64,000 bases of DNA from Riptortus pedestris (GCA_019009955.1 CM032228.1:224509001-224573000); one strand, 5' to 3'; counted from the first letter of the stretch, positions 27,701-36,799 are shown. The notes: generated by a model not told the origin, from the letters alone. Translations and numbers: made by a program.

Positions 27701-30700
27701 ACCAATTATTACATTGTGGTTATCCTACAATAGGGGGTTATAAATAGTTCGAGCATATGCTGTTATGAATAGTTGTTCTGTAAACACTCTTTAAATTATT
27801 TGGCATTGAATGGATACAAAATATGTCTTTTAACTTTCCTAGCGGAACATTTCACGGTGTGGTTTCAATGAAATGTTGGTCACTCATAGCTGTTAGCCGT
27901 ATTCAAATTTCTGTAAACACCAAGAATTCAATTGTTCCTAACTTTTTACGCATTGTCTTAAAAATGTTTTCTTAATTAAGATTTTTTAAGGTCTTCGAAT
28001 ATAGTGGGTATGAGGACCGCAGACCAATAGTCTTTGACCGTGGAGGCCATAGAACCTTAAAATACTGAGAGGTCCAGAATCATAAAACGCTGAGAAATCC
28101 AGTATCTTAAAACACTGAGTAATCCAGTATCTTAAAACACTCAGTGGTCCAGAACCTTAAAACACCCAGAGATCCAGAACCTTATAGCACTCAGAGGTCC
28201 AGAACCTGAAAGCTCTCAGAGGTCCAGAACTTTAAAACACCCAGAGAACCAGAACCTTATAGCACTCAGAGGTCCAGAACCTGAAAGCTCTCAGAGGTCC
28301 AGAACATTAAAACACTGAGAGGTCCAAAACCTTCAGAACCTTAAAACACTGAGAGGTCCAAAACCTTCAGAACCTTAGAACATTGAGAGGTCCCTTAAAA
28401 CACTCCGAGGTCCAGAACCTTGAAACACTCAGATGTCCAAAACCTTAAAACACTAAGAGGTCCAGAACCTTAAAACACTGAGAGGTCCAGAACCTTAAAA
28501 CACTCAGTGGTCCAGAACCTTAAGACACTGAGAGGATCAGAACTGTTCAGGGTTCAAAGGGCTTCTAATGGAAAAAGGTAGGGAGAGCCCCCTTCGCCCC
28601 ATTTGTGAATTGAGTGGACTGTACCAGGTTAATATCAATGTGAGGCAAGTTAACATATATTTAAGTAATACATGATTATGGGGGGGGGGAGCCTATTGCC
28701 GGGACATGTAGGGTTAGTTCGTTAGTTTATATGTGCATGATGATGATGATGATGGCCTTGGTTGGGGTTCTATGCATCTGGTGGTTGTAGGGACCTTATA
28801 TGTGGGGGGTCCTGAAACTTCAAACACTGAGAGGTCCAGAACTTAGTAAAACACTGTAGTACTTAGAAAGTAAATAATTGCTTATCAAAATGGAAAGGAA
28901 AGTAAGCAGGTACATAGCGGACTCTACGTGACCATTAATAATCCATCCGGAGATGATGGGTATGAGTGACGTCATAACGGTACCTGCTCCAAGGAGGTTC
29001 TAGCGCCCAAGGTCTGCATCCAGTGGCAGGGGCAGAGATCAGCGACCTCTATGCCACAACTATCCCGCTTCCCGTCTCCTCTTACTTTCACCGCATCGCC
29101 GTCCTCTGTAGCGAATCCATTCAAATATACTCGCAGACTCACCCTCTCAGAGCTTCTCCTAGAAATTGAGTCGCACGATTTTTACCTGCGTCAGTGAGAC
29201 CAAACTGACTTAAATGGCAATTTCGGCGACACGCCTTTGTTGAGAAAATCGGCAAATTGTTTTCCCAGACGCATCTTATTATTACATATTTCCTACTTGT
29301 GCATGCATTCGCTCGAGATCATTTAAATTATAATCTATTTTTTAAAGGAATCAAACCAACTGTTTTCGAAAAATATCGAGAAACTGAAGATGAATCCTTG
29401 TCTTTCTCCGGGGCCATAAGCACTTTTTTTCTTTCTTCTCTGATGCCTTTTTACAGTTTACAACCGATATTGATAACTGTCCAAAGGTCTCTTCTGGCTT
29501 CTATTATCAGCAGTGGTGCATTGCTTCATCAAGCATCGTTAGTGCTATTTTAAATAAATCTATGAACCATGTTTTTACTGTAAAAACTAAATCATTTAAT
29601 TTATTGTTGTCATGATTTAAAGAATATCTAGAGAAAAACAAATTGTTCTATTTATAAATATTATTACTTGATTTTCAATACATTTTAGTAGATAGGCCGA
29701 AGCAAGTATTCTCACATTAGAATAAAAAGCTTACATGCCATTCCAGTATAAAGTTATTTAACAAAGCTATTTTTTGTTTGATATGTAAATTACTATCAGA
29801 GTAATGAAATAAATATCTAATATTTTTGTCAGAAAATTTAAATACATTTAGCTCACCAATGAGTATCTGAGAAAACTATTTCGAATATTATTTTAAATCC
29901 CATTCCACCTCATTTCTCATTCTCACTTGATGCCATTTATCAATTGTAAAACGAGTATTTTTATAAACATAAACTGTGTCCCAAATTACAAATAGTACTA
30001 CTATCCACAAATTCATAGCCAAAATATGGGAAAGATATGTTGAGCAAATATCATGCTGAGCTCATGTGTATAGTATCTTAAGGCTGCTTTCTGCGAGATA
30101 CAATCCCACAATAATGCATTCAGGACGATAAGACTGAACTTTCAAAGAAGCAAGAGAACAGAAACTCAGTAGTTTGCAAAAGATATGTCTTTTACGAGAT
30201 ATGTCTTAGTATGAGTATGTAAATTGAAGTCTCGGTAGATGTAGAATAAATGCACCCCCAAGATTTCCAAGTTTTTGTCTACTTCTTCCGATATATGTAC
30301 TTCGATTCACTGCAGATGGTAAGTGGCTTCAATTTTGATGGATTTGAAGCTACAAATATATTCTATCTTTCAATTCCAAAAACACTACTGTGAAGTTAAT
30401 TTTCAGTTGAAGTTGGTGACTATATTGAAAACAACAAGCGAATGGTGCATAGGATAATACAAATGTGCGACTTCGTCAGTTGAAGGCTTGGAGAAATTTG
30501 AGACTATGTATCAACCAACCACAAAAATCAGCAAAAGGATGACTTTTGATTTAATAGTGTGTGCCATTACTATAAGAGAAACTAAAATTAAGGAAATGAT
30601 TGAATGAATGAAGCAGTGATGTACGAGGAAGTCGCCTCGCCTTTTTCCCATCAACAAATGACATTGCGGCGACAACTCTCTTCCTAAACTCCAATTGTCA

Positions 30701-33700
30701 GTCAATATGATGACGTAATAAACCGCAATTGTGAGCCCAGTACCAGAGAAGAAGAGAAAGAACGTTTGTATCGATTGTATGACGTTTCAAGTGGCTTTCA
30801 ATCTGCTTCATTAATTACCCTTCAAAGGGCGTATGTAACACACTGAAAATATTGCGAATGCCAGTTTAACTGGTTAATGGAAGAGAACAAACTTTGACAT
30901 CTATAAAACACATAAACACTTTTACTACAATGGGGTGTTTTTTATACAAAATACATCTGGAATAATGTTATACTACATGGGAATTCCACTACTACCGGTC
31001 AAACAGGTCCTCTTCCACCCACTCATCACAAAAAACTGACAATGACAGAAAAAAGTGAAAATAAAACAGATATAAACAATATAGACAGCATAAGCATACA
31101 AAACTATATATAGCAAAGGTGCAGGGTGCTTCCCACACATACACCCAGTTTTAAAATACATGCATCACATTAACATTTCAATATAAATGTACTTACTAAT
31201 TATGTATTAATGCTCACTTTTCATAAATACTATTCTGGAATGCTAATCCTTTCAAGACAGGTTCATACTAGCAATTTTATGTAGCAAGCTTCCCACAGGA
31301 AAAGAAATGGCTACTCAATCCATTTGTTTTGAGACCAACCAATGAGTATACATTTTAGCCACCTAGGTCCGATAAAATTTAATAGTTTGATATTTATCTC
31401 GCTTTGTGAGAGACATGGGTGAGTGAGTTAACTTGTCTATATCTGGTATAGGCATGCACTTCCACTTGCAGAAGTCAAAGACTATGTCAAATAAATTTGT
31501 TTACAAACTTCCATTGCACATGGTTTTCATGTAAATCTGAAGTTCTTAGTACATGCTTTCTATAGTTTTGTGTAATTATTATTACATAGCTTCATATACT
31601 TGGCTTCGTTATAGAATTGCCCAGGGCTCGGGTTAGCCATGTGACTTGAGGCTTCTTAGTATCACTTGGTAAACCAAAAGTCGTGAGCTCAATTATCACC
31701 TGGACTCAATCGGAATTTATGAAATAATAAACTCATTAAATAAAATCCTTAATCCCACCCTGGTTAGAAAAGGGTAATAACCAGTAGATAACCGTCCCCA
31801 ATTAGCCTTAGTACGTAGTCCCCAATTAGCCAAAGTGGACGATAATAAGTGCCATTTTTGCGAATAATTGTCATCCATATATATAAAACCTTATTCCTTA
31901 TTTAAGTATTTCTTTTTTGTAATATGACTTTCTTTTTTAATATTTATTTTGAACCTGAGAACATTAAATATTAGTGATCAGCAACATTTTGTACTCTGGA
32001 TGAAATAAACATCCTAACATGCGTCAAACAGAACCTAATCCGAGTACAAGTTGCGCATCGTGTGAGTTTTCTCCTTTGTAGCGCAGTAGATGCTGACATC
32101 CTGATCCTCCACGCTGTCTGCCCAGTCATCATCCAGCAGCACCTTGCGTTTTTCCACGGCTCTCCCTCTCAAACGTTACTAGGCCTTTTGTCAATTCTCC
32201 TTTCACTACTCGTGGGTCATATTTTCTTCTCATTTCACCCAGGTACAGTAAATATTGTGTCACGACGATGACAGGTAACTTTCAATTGAACCAAAGGACT
32301 GCCAGGAAACTCTTTAAATCATAAGCGTTACCATATTTTTTTTTCGCTGCATTCCTTTTTATATTATGTTCAACGTTATGTAATCTCTGAATCTCAAGAA
32401 CAAAAAAGTCTGTCACGCAGGAGCTGCATAAACTAAACAGAATTCCCACGTGCTGAATGACTCACTGGCTATGTCATATCTATTCTCTATTTATCCTGTT
32501 GTAAGAAACCTATGTTAGCAGGAATTAAAATGTTAGTTGGACATGATATGTACAATTACTCAGTTACTCAAAATAAAAATTCTATGATTGGGGAGGTTTA
32601 CTAAAAGTATTGGAATTACAAAAATATGTATAACCAACAAGTGGAGAGCATTAAATGTTTATAAATAAACATTAATATGAAACAATTAATTTATATCAAT
32701 ACAGATGGTTACAAACGGTTCATGATTTTTTGTTTATTTCAGCTCCATTGGTAGGTGGAGGTGGAGGAGGAGGAGGCGGAGGATACAACTACCCTAAGCC
32801 TTCTGTAGGACTGCCAACTCCAGGTGGTGGTGGATCTCCTGGAGGTCCTCCTGCTACAAGCTACGGAGTTCCAGCCAGACCAGCTCCAGTGCCTTCCGGT
32901 CCTGTGGGAAGGCCATCTTCAAGCTACGGGGCCCCGTCTTCAGGGGGTGCACCTTCTAGCTCCTACGGCGCACCGTCTACTGGAGGATTCGGTGGTGGTG
33001 CCCCTTCATCGTCTTACGGCGCTCCTTCTCAAGGTGGACCGTCCAGCAGCTATGGACCACCTCCATCTGGAACTCCAGGAGGCTCTGCCCCATCCCCATC
33101 ATATGGTGCTCCATCATCAGGTGGTTTTGGCGGTGCTCCTTCAAGCAGCTACGGAGCTCCATCTAGCGGAGCACCTTCTTCAAGCTACGGTGCTCCGTCT
33201 ACAGGAGGATACGGTGGTGGTGCTCCATCCAGCAGCTATGGTGCACCTTCTTCAGGTGGTGGAGGTGCCCCATCTAGCAGCTATGGTGCACCCTCTTCCG
33301 GGGGATTTGGAGGTGGAGCCCCTTCTAGCAGTTACGGTGCTCCATCAAGTGGTAGTTTCGGTGGAGGTGCTCCTTCGTCCAGCTACGGCGCACCATCTAC
33401 AGGTGGATTCGGGGGATCAGCCCCTTCAAGCAGCTATGGTGCTCCATCATCCGGTGGCGGCGCACCTTCAACAAGTTACGGTGCTCCTTCTTCTGGAAGC
33501 TTTGGTGGCGGAGCTCCTTCGAGTAGCTATGGAGCACCTTCTTCTGGTGGAGCAGCCCCATCTGGCAGCTATGGTGCTCCTTCACCAGGAGGGGGTGGCA
33601 CTCCATCCAGCAGTTATGGAGCTCCATCATCTGGAGGATATAGTGGTGGTGCTCCATCGCCAAGTTATGGTGCTCCCTCATCTGGAGGTCCTTCAAGCAG

Positions 33701-35147
33701 TTACGGGGCTCCTTCTACCGGTGGATTTGGAGGAGCACCATCTCCAAGCTATGGTGCACCTTCACAAGGAGGTGGAACTCCTTCTTCTAGTTATGGTGCA
33801 CCTTCTTCTGGTGGTTCTGGAGGTAGACCTTCATCTGGATACGGGGCCCCATCTGCAGGCACCCCTTCAAGTTCATATGGTGCACCTTCGTCTGGAGGAT
33901 ACAGTGGAGGAGCTCCAGGAGGACGACCATCTAGCAGTTACGGTGCTCCAGCCAGACCTTCACAAACACCCTCAAGCAGTTATGGTGCCCCTTCAAGGCC
34001 AGCACAACAACCATCATCAAGTTATGGAGCACCTTCAGGCCCAGCACAACGACCATCTTCTAGCTACGGTGCTCCATCTGGTGGTGCCCCCTCAACAAGT
34101 TATGGCACTCCATCTGGTGGTGCTCCTTCATCAAGTTACGGAGCACCCGCAGGACCAGGTGGATTCACTGGGGGATCTCCTTCAAGCTCATATGGTGCAC
34201 CTTCATCCGGTGGATCTCCTTCCAGTAGTTATGGAGCCCCTTCATCAGGAGGATTTGGTAGTGCACCATCGTCAAGCTATGGAGCACCTTCACCAGGAGG
34301 TGGAGCACCTTCAAGCAGTTACGGAGCCCCATCACCAGGAGGTGGAGCACCATCTAGCAGTTACGGAGCCCCATCACCAGGAGGCGGAGCACCATCTAGC
34401 AGTTACGGAGCACCAACACCTGGAGGCGGAGCACCATCAGGCAGTTATGGAGCCCCATCACCAGGAGGCGGAGCACCATCAGGCAGCTACGGAGCCCCAT
34501 CACCCGGAGGCGGTGCACCATCAGGCAGTTACGGAGCCCCATCACCAGGAGGCGGAACACCTTCAGGCAGTTACGGAGCCCCATCACCAGGAGGCGGAGC
34601 ACCTTCAAGTTCCTATGGAGCTCCATCTACTGGCGGATTTGGAGGAGGAGCACCCTCATCCAGCTACGGCGCACCTTCAACAGGCGGAACCCCATCAAGC
34701 AGCTATGGTGTTCCTTCATCTGGAGGATTTGGTAATGCACCCTCATCTAGTTATGGCGCTCCTTCGTCTGGTGGTAGCGGTGGTGCTCCTTCAAGTAGCT
34801 ATGGCGCACCTTCAGGACCTTCACGACCGTCCTCAAGCTATGGAGCACCATCACAACAACCGTCTGGTGGATACGGTGCTCCAGTTGGTCCATCAAGGCC
34901 TTCTTCAAGTTACGGAGCTCCTTCTGCTGGCCCAGGAGGTTCCGGAGGATCAAAAAGTCCATTTGCCGGACAATCATTCCAAGTTTCCCCACCAGTGCCA
35001 TCAATTAGCTTCGGACTTCCCTCAGAATCATACAGCGGTGGACAACTCCCACAAGGAGGTGGTGGAGGTGGTGCAGATGGGTATCCATCATCTAGGCCGT
35101 CATCGGGTGGACAACAGTACGCCAGCAACGGTGGCTACGCTTACTGA
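5256..35147 (+). CDS. Pro-resilin-like elastic structural protein (gene span, three coding exons)
   Basis: Coding exons join as 5256-5273, 12914-12971 and 32743-35147. All junctions are GT-AG and in frame: exon 1 ends on a codon boundary, and exon 2 ends with one base of a codon that exon 3 completes as GCT (Ala26). The predicted product is 826 aa. Residues 1-20 form a signal peptide (hydrophobic core AVIALLV, likely cut after Gly-Thr-Ala), followed by Lys23-Arg24. After a poly-Gly stretch come about 47 repeats of the type PSSSYGAP plus a Gly/Ser linker, as in the N-terminal elastic region of insect resilin, where the tyrosines form dityrosine cross-links. No Rebers-Riddiford chitin-binding domain is seen. 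The tail (about 770-826) is non-repetitive and ends GGYAY. The protein is probably secreted into cuticle or another extracellular elastic matrix. Alternatives are another YGAP-rich cuticular or silk-like protein, or an isoform lacking a downstream exon. Confidence 0.85.
5274..6994 (+). other. Intron 1, first part
   Basis: Start of a 7640-bp intron (5274-12913). It contains an uninterrupted A-run of about 54 at 5842-5895. No exon or recognised repeat is visible. The reading frame at 6134-6316 on the minus strand has no recognisable content. Confidence 0.6.
5842..5895 (+). repeat. Poly(A) tract
   Basis: About 54 consecutive A residues. No adjacent retroelement body or target-site duplication is evident, so it may be a simple repeat or an old retroposon tail. 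Confidence 0.9.
6995..7212 (+). mobile_element. tRNA-derived SINE, near full length
   Basis: tRNA-like head with an A-box-like segment (ttatccgtgtgagtcaaagt) and a B-box-like GAGTTCGATTTCC. The family body follows (gaatttatttagt, aaaatccttagtcccaccctgg) and it ends in (AAT)n. The same body and tail recur at 15424, 31622, 45852 and 63635. Confidence 0.75.
7213..7891 (+). other. Intron 1, unannotated
   Basis: No repeat family or coding signal recognised; one short GGGA-rich patch at about 7345-7410. Confidence 0.4.
7892..8030 (+). mobile_element. SINE, 5'-truncated
   Basis: Body and (AAT)n tail of the window's tRNA-derived SINE (agtcccaccctgg-like and gtagataacccgt blocks, ending aataataataa). 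The tRNA-like head is missing, as after incomplete target-primed reverse transcription. Confidence 0.7.
8031..9545 (+). other. Intron 1, unannotated
   Basis: AT-rich intron sequence with no recognised repeat, exon or RNA gene. Confidence 0.4.
9546..10184 (-). mobile_element. HINE/DINE-1-like element, complete copy
   Basis: Reverse-oriented. Left end AAAAGTCGGTC, then the hairpin ATGCAGgggCTGCGT and the subterminal repeat AGCAGATTTCCC. The centre has a (TA)n tract at about 10034-10060. Right end GCTGATTTCCCTTAAGGG runs on to AAATCTGCT, making a perfect palindrome at the terminus. It lies inside intron 1 of the resilin-like gene. No coding capacity. Confidence 0.7.
10185..11189 (+). other. Intron 1, unannotated
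   Basis: No recognised repeat. A 155-aa minus-strand frame (10890-11357) overlaps the candidate exon described next but matches nothing I know as a whole. Confidence 0.35.
11190..11275 (-). CDS. Possible first coding exon of an unidentified secreted or membrane protein
   Basis: On the minus strand, an acceptor-like TTCCAG precedes an ATG at 11275. Twenty-eight codons follow (beginning MAAGFPKCYVCSW, then IMAIVASRQDK), then the donor-like GTGAGA at 11189. The frame closes at a TGA if the donor is not used. The segment is GC-richer than the surrounding intron and the peptide is short and hydrophobic, like a signal peptide or membrane anchor. I recognise no family and found no partner exon. A gene nested in the resilin-like intron on the opposite strand is possible, but chance is equally likely. 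Confidence 0.2.
11770..11975 (+). repeat. Unclassified dispersed repeat, copy 1
   Basis: Shares a core (gttgttagacagccatctct, then a Leu-like 'agcctgcat' and 'ttagccagtat' with 'ctacaacttta') with 20555-20660 and, more weakly, 42390-42500. It may be the 3' part of an unrecognised transposable element. The short open frame at 11778-11963 is not recognised. Confidence 0.45.
11976..12913 (+). other. Intron 1, last part
   Basis: No feature recognised apart from the acceptor tract TTATGTTCTTTACAG immediately before exon 2. The minus-strand frame at 12221-12670 has no recognisable content. Confidence 0.5.
12914..12971 (+). CDS. Resilin-like gene, coding exon 2 (rest of signal peptide)
   Basis: 58 nt between a TTTACAG acceptor and a GTAATT donor. 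Reads VIALLVCSSSLGTAITKRD plus the first base of an Ala codon. Joined to exon 1 it completes a hydrophobic signal peptide with a small-residue cleavage site (Gly-Thr-Ala) and a Lys-Arg pair just after it. Continuing the frame into the intron gives unrelated sequence ending at 13111, so the true exon is much shorter than the open frame. Confidence 0.8.
12972..15262 (+). other. Intron 2, first part
   Basis: Start of a 19,771-bp intron (12972-32742). A faint SINE-head-like fragment lies at about 13160-13200. Otherwise AT-rich with no recognised coding sequence. Confidence 0.5.
15263..15362 (+). mobile_element. SINE head fragment
   Basis: tRNA-like head (ggctcagcttagccatgtga, then gagttcaagtc B box) without the SINE body; 3'-truncated copy, 60 bp upstream of a full copy in the same orientation. 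Confidence 0.65.
15424..15652 (+). mobile_element. tRNA-derived SINE, full-length reference copy
   Basis: About 229 bp. Head 'ggttagccatgtgagttaat' (A-box region) and 'gagttcaagtc' (B box), body with 'ccaccctggctagaaaatgg' and 'gtagataacccgtcccaatt', and tail (AAT)n. This copy defines the family here. The parent tRNA cannot be named from this alone. Confidence 0.8.
15653..17555 (+). other. Intron 2, unannotated
   Basis: No recognised element. Reading frames at 16070-16291 and 17138-17416 show no domain and no plausible splice context. Confidence 0.4.
17556..17627 (-). tRNA. tRNA-like sequence (tRNA pseudogene or SINE head), anticodon-like GCT
   Basis: On the minus strand it can be folded as a tRNA. 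The acceptor-like strand starts GTTTGGC, the D-arm region is AAGCGGTAAAACACT, the anticodon loop is TTGCTAA on an imperfect stem, and a good T-arm (CCCAG, loop GTTCAAATA, CTGGG) holds a B box. The variable region is only about 4 nt. A GCT anticodon implies serine, but eukaryotic tRNA-Ser has a long variable arm, and the acceptor stem here has wobbles and a mismatch. A pseudogene or tRNA-derived SINE head is therefore more likely than a working tRNA. It differs from the window's main SINE head. Confidence 0.35.
17628..20554 (+). other. Intron 2, unannotated
   Basis: AT-rich. A very diverged SINE-body-like segment may lie at about 19010-19155 (agtgacgg, tcgggatagaaaaaggtagt). No exon recognised; the minus-strand frames at 19898-20572 lack recognisable content. 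Confidence 0.35.
20555..20660 (+). repeat. Unclassified dispersed repeat, copy 2
   Basis: Contains 'gagccatctctccgtagttt', 'ttagccagtat' and 'aaggctacaacttta', shared with 11880-11965. It is followed by GC-richer unassigned sequence to about 20950 that may belong to the same element. Confidence 0.45.
20661..21690 (+). other. Intron 2, unannotated
   Basis: Moderately GC-richer up to about 20950, then AT-rich. No coding or repeat assignment possible. Confidence 0.35.
21691..21865 (+). mobile_element. SINE, old diverged copy
   Basis: Recognisable by 'gtaaacatggga', 'catggctaggaaagg', 'ggtaacccacggataatcc' and 'aggcgttaataaataa', in family order. Head and B box are badly eroded. Confidence 0.5.
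21866..28049 (+). other. Intron 2, long AT-rich stretch
   Basis: No exon, RNA gene or classified transposon recognised in about 6 kb. GC-richer unassigned patches occur at about 24470-24740 (followed by a short (TA)n tract at about 24745-24772) and 27290-27530. The latter carries a 120-aa minus-strand frame without a recognised domain. Confidence 0.4.
28050..28540 (+). repeat. 25-bp minisatellite (about 20 units)
   Basis: Tandem array with consensus unit CAGAACCTTAAAACACTGAG followed by AGGTC (25 bp). Units vary by point changes and by small insertions around 28325-28395. One to two stray units lie outside the array at 28809-28858. Located in intron 2. Confidence 0.9.
28541..31621 (+). other. 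Intron 2, unannotated
   Basis: Contains a G-run (28680-28689), a short (GAT)n run (28738-28753), stray minisatellite units (28809-28858) and a GC-richer patch (28980-29180) without a recognised product. The frame at 29257-29553 is not supported. Confidence 0.35.
31622..31850 (+). mobile_element. tRNA-derived SINE, near full length
   Basis: Head 'gggttagccatgtgacttga', B-box-like 'gtgagctcaattatc', body 'tccttaatcccaccctgg' and 'gtagataaccgtcccc'. A 20-bp piece of the body (cccaattagcc) is repeated near the 3' end. The tail is degenerate. Confidence 0.7.
32037..32178 (-). other. Unassigned GC-richer open segment
   Basis: On the minus strand, about 46 codons are open between stops, with an acidic, codon-like stretch (VLLDDDWADSVEDQDVS). 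The local GC content is above the intron background. I recognise no family and no splice sites that join it to anything. It may be an exon of an unknown minus-strand gene, a processed fragment, or chance. Confidence 0.15.
32403..32500 (-). mobile_element. HINE-like element, 3'-end fragment
   Basis: AAAAAGTCTGTC, the hairpin region ACGCAGgagCTGCAT and 'aactaaacagaattcccacg' are the family terminus. A trace of the adjoining block (tatctattctctattta) follows. The remainder of the element is absent. Confidence 0.6.
32743..35147 (+). CDS. Resilin-like gene, coding exon 3 (elastic repeat region and C-terminus)
   Basis: Begins after the acceptor TTTATTTCAG at 32742 and ends at TGA (35145-35147). 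The apparent start further upstream is inside the intron. It encodes residues 26-826: a run of ten Gly, a Pro/Gly segment, then about 47 YGxP repeats. Spacers alternate between GGFGGG, GGG and Pro/Arg/Gln types (RPAQ, GPAQ). A homogeneous block of eight 14-residue units (SPGGGAPSGSYGAP type, 42 bp) lies at about 34270-34605. Tyrosine occurs once per repeat, as needed for dityrosine cross-linking. The tail contains FAGQSFQVSPPVPSISFGLP and a second poly-Gly run. There is no chitin-binding domain. An 791-aa frame in the +1-shifted phase is a shadow of the repeats. Confidence 0.9.
34270..34605 (+). repeat. Homogeneous 42-bp coding tandem array
   Basis: Eight consecutive 42-bp units encode 14 residues each, with nearly identical synonymous codons (for example GGAGCACCATCA and TACGGAGCCCCATCACCAGG). 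The rest of the exon uses mixed codons and variable spacers. This indicates recent unequal exchange or gene conversion within the exon. Confidence 0.85.
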
Positions 35148-35172
35148 ACCATTTCTCGTCTTGACATATGTG

Positions 35173-35216
35173 AATAAAGTTTTAATGTGGGCCATGTAAT
35201 TTAATTTATAAATAAA
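35173..35216 (+). promoter_or_regulatory. Polyadenylation signals of the resilin-like gene
   Basis: AATAAA at 35173-35178, 26 nt after the stop codon, and again at 35211-35216, followed by T- and GT-containing sequence. This gives a very short 3' UTR and argues that exon 3 is the terminal exon of at least one transcript. Confidence 0.6.
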
Positions 35217-35519
35217 CTTAATTTATATTTTTTACATACAAATCTGTTTTATTTGTAACCTTTTTATCCTAAATCCTCTTTAGATATTTCATACTAGTTA
35301 GTTATTGGAATGAAAAATTTAATAATTTTTGTATAGATGCTCAAAAAATAAAAATTATAAAAAAATAGAATTATATCACATGAAGTTCGTATAAAAACTT
35401 TTCAGGGATTCCAATAATTATTATAACTACTAAAGTGGTTTAAATTGTTTAGAAGCAATAATCTGACTTATGAATCCTACTTTACTACTATTTGAGCAAT
35501 AATTAACGTCGTTCCAGCT
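35217..35519. other. Intergenic AT-rich sequence
   Basis: No feature recognised between the resilin-like gene and its decayed tail copy. Confidence 0.4.
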
Positions 35520-35640
35520 AGTAGATCTCGGCATTCTCCAAGTTACGGTGTCCTGCTCGTGGGGGACCATGAAGCCCATTTTCCAAACATTCATTCCAAG
35601 AGTTCACATCATTGCCATCAGTTAGCTTCAGACAATTATG
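35520..35640 (+). pseudogene. Decayed copy of the resilin-like C-terminal coding region
   Basis: Aligns by eye with exon 3 at about 34890-35010. Shared blocks are 'ttctccaagttacggtg' (gene ttcttcaagttacggagc), 'aagcccattttccaaacatt' (gene aagtccatttgccggacaat), 'cattccaag' and 'ccatcagttagcttc' (gene ccatcaattagcttc), in the same order and spacing. Frameshifts break the reading frame. It shows a past tandem duplication of at least the 3' end of the gene. No start, signal peptide or long repeat array remains. Confidence 0.65.
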
Positions 35641-36790
35641 AAATGTTGATATTTACGAACGATTGCATTAAGCCTTTACTCTCTTCCCAGGCCTGGAAGG
35701 ATCTGAAGTTTTCTTTGTACGAGTCCAGGTATTACTGACATACACAACAGTTGCTTTGACGCAAGTTTTGTAATTTTATAACTTTTGAGGTCATTGAGAG
35801 AGTTTTAAAACTGTGTGCTTTTACAGGGTGTAGAAACCTGTAAAACGACCTTGCACTTAATCTGGAGCTTTGAACTCTGCTATCTGACAGGATCATCCGC
35901 CTCTCCGGTCGGTCTAGAGGTTCTCATGTACTTGGTCCTTTCCAGGCACATTCTAAACCCTAGATTTTGCTTTGCCATATCTTCTGCATTACCATGTATT
36001 TCGTGAGTCCTGCATATGGTGCCTACGGGTTAGTCGTTGTCGATCAAGTTTCTTGACCAAAGACGCGCTCTGGCATCCTGAAAGATTAGAGAGTCACCGA
36101 CTTTCACCAAAAACAATATGTCTCTTACAGAAACATGTTTGTCAACAAGATTAGCTGTCGAAGTACTCCTACCGTCTCTAGAGTCTCCTTGCAAGTTCAG
36201 TCAGTGTGAAGCAGTACAACATCGTTTTCTGGGATTCTAAGCATATGCCTAATAGATCTGATCTCTGTTCAACCGTTCTGGATAAACAGGTACTCACCCA
36301 GTAATATTTCTCCCCTCTCCTCGAAACCACAACTAACACCTCTGCTATTCTCGCATTTCGATCCAGTTTCCCTTTTAACGTATCGGACCAATAATATAAT
36401 CCATTCACCTATGCTTCTCACATTTTTTTTTATTTTACCTCAGTTATGATCCGACAAAGCCTTTCTTTAATGATGACATCCCCGGCATATATCGGCAATT
36501 CCAAGGAAATTCATGAGAGATTTGAATTTTTTAGTGACGAGACAATTTACTTGATCAAGTCTCAGTGTCCAGATTCCTCAATATTCCCATTTTTGAGCTG
36601 TTCTATTCGGGGGAGTTGTAGTTGGCGTATCCTGGAACATTTCATATCTTTAAACTTAATCCTGCTTTGTTTGACAATATTTTGTAAGAAGTTTTCTTGG
36701 TTCTCAGGTGCTACTGTATTCCCTAAAGTTTTATAGTTCTATCTAACCTCTCATTACAAAACTGTATTTTAGGACTTTGCAAACATTGAG
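35641..36790. other. Intergenic, unassigned
   Basis: Moderate GC content and several short open frames on both strands (35815-36736), none with a recognised domain. It may hold eroded transposon sequence. Confidence 0.3.
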
Positions 36791-36799
36791 TTGTGGGGA

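Noticed and set aside
28050..28540. CRISPR-like array
   Set aside because: Contiguous 25-bp units without unique spacers, in a eukaryotic intron; this is a minisatellite.
29000..29250. GC-rich patch as a promoter or exon
   Set aside because: No TATA box, splice-bounded frame or recognised peptide could be found on either strand.
32977..35128. Several minus-strand frames of 61-99 aa inside exon 3
   Set aside because: They are reverse translations of the same YGAP-coding repeats.
32824..35199. 791-aa open frame in another phase of resilin exon 3 (His/Leu/Val/Gln-rich)
   Set aside because: The 42-bp-type repeats contain no stop in this phase, so it stays open by structure alone. It has no start context or signal peptide, and its composition is just the shifted repeat.
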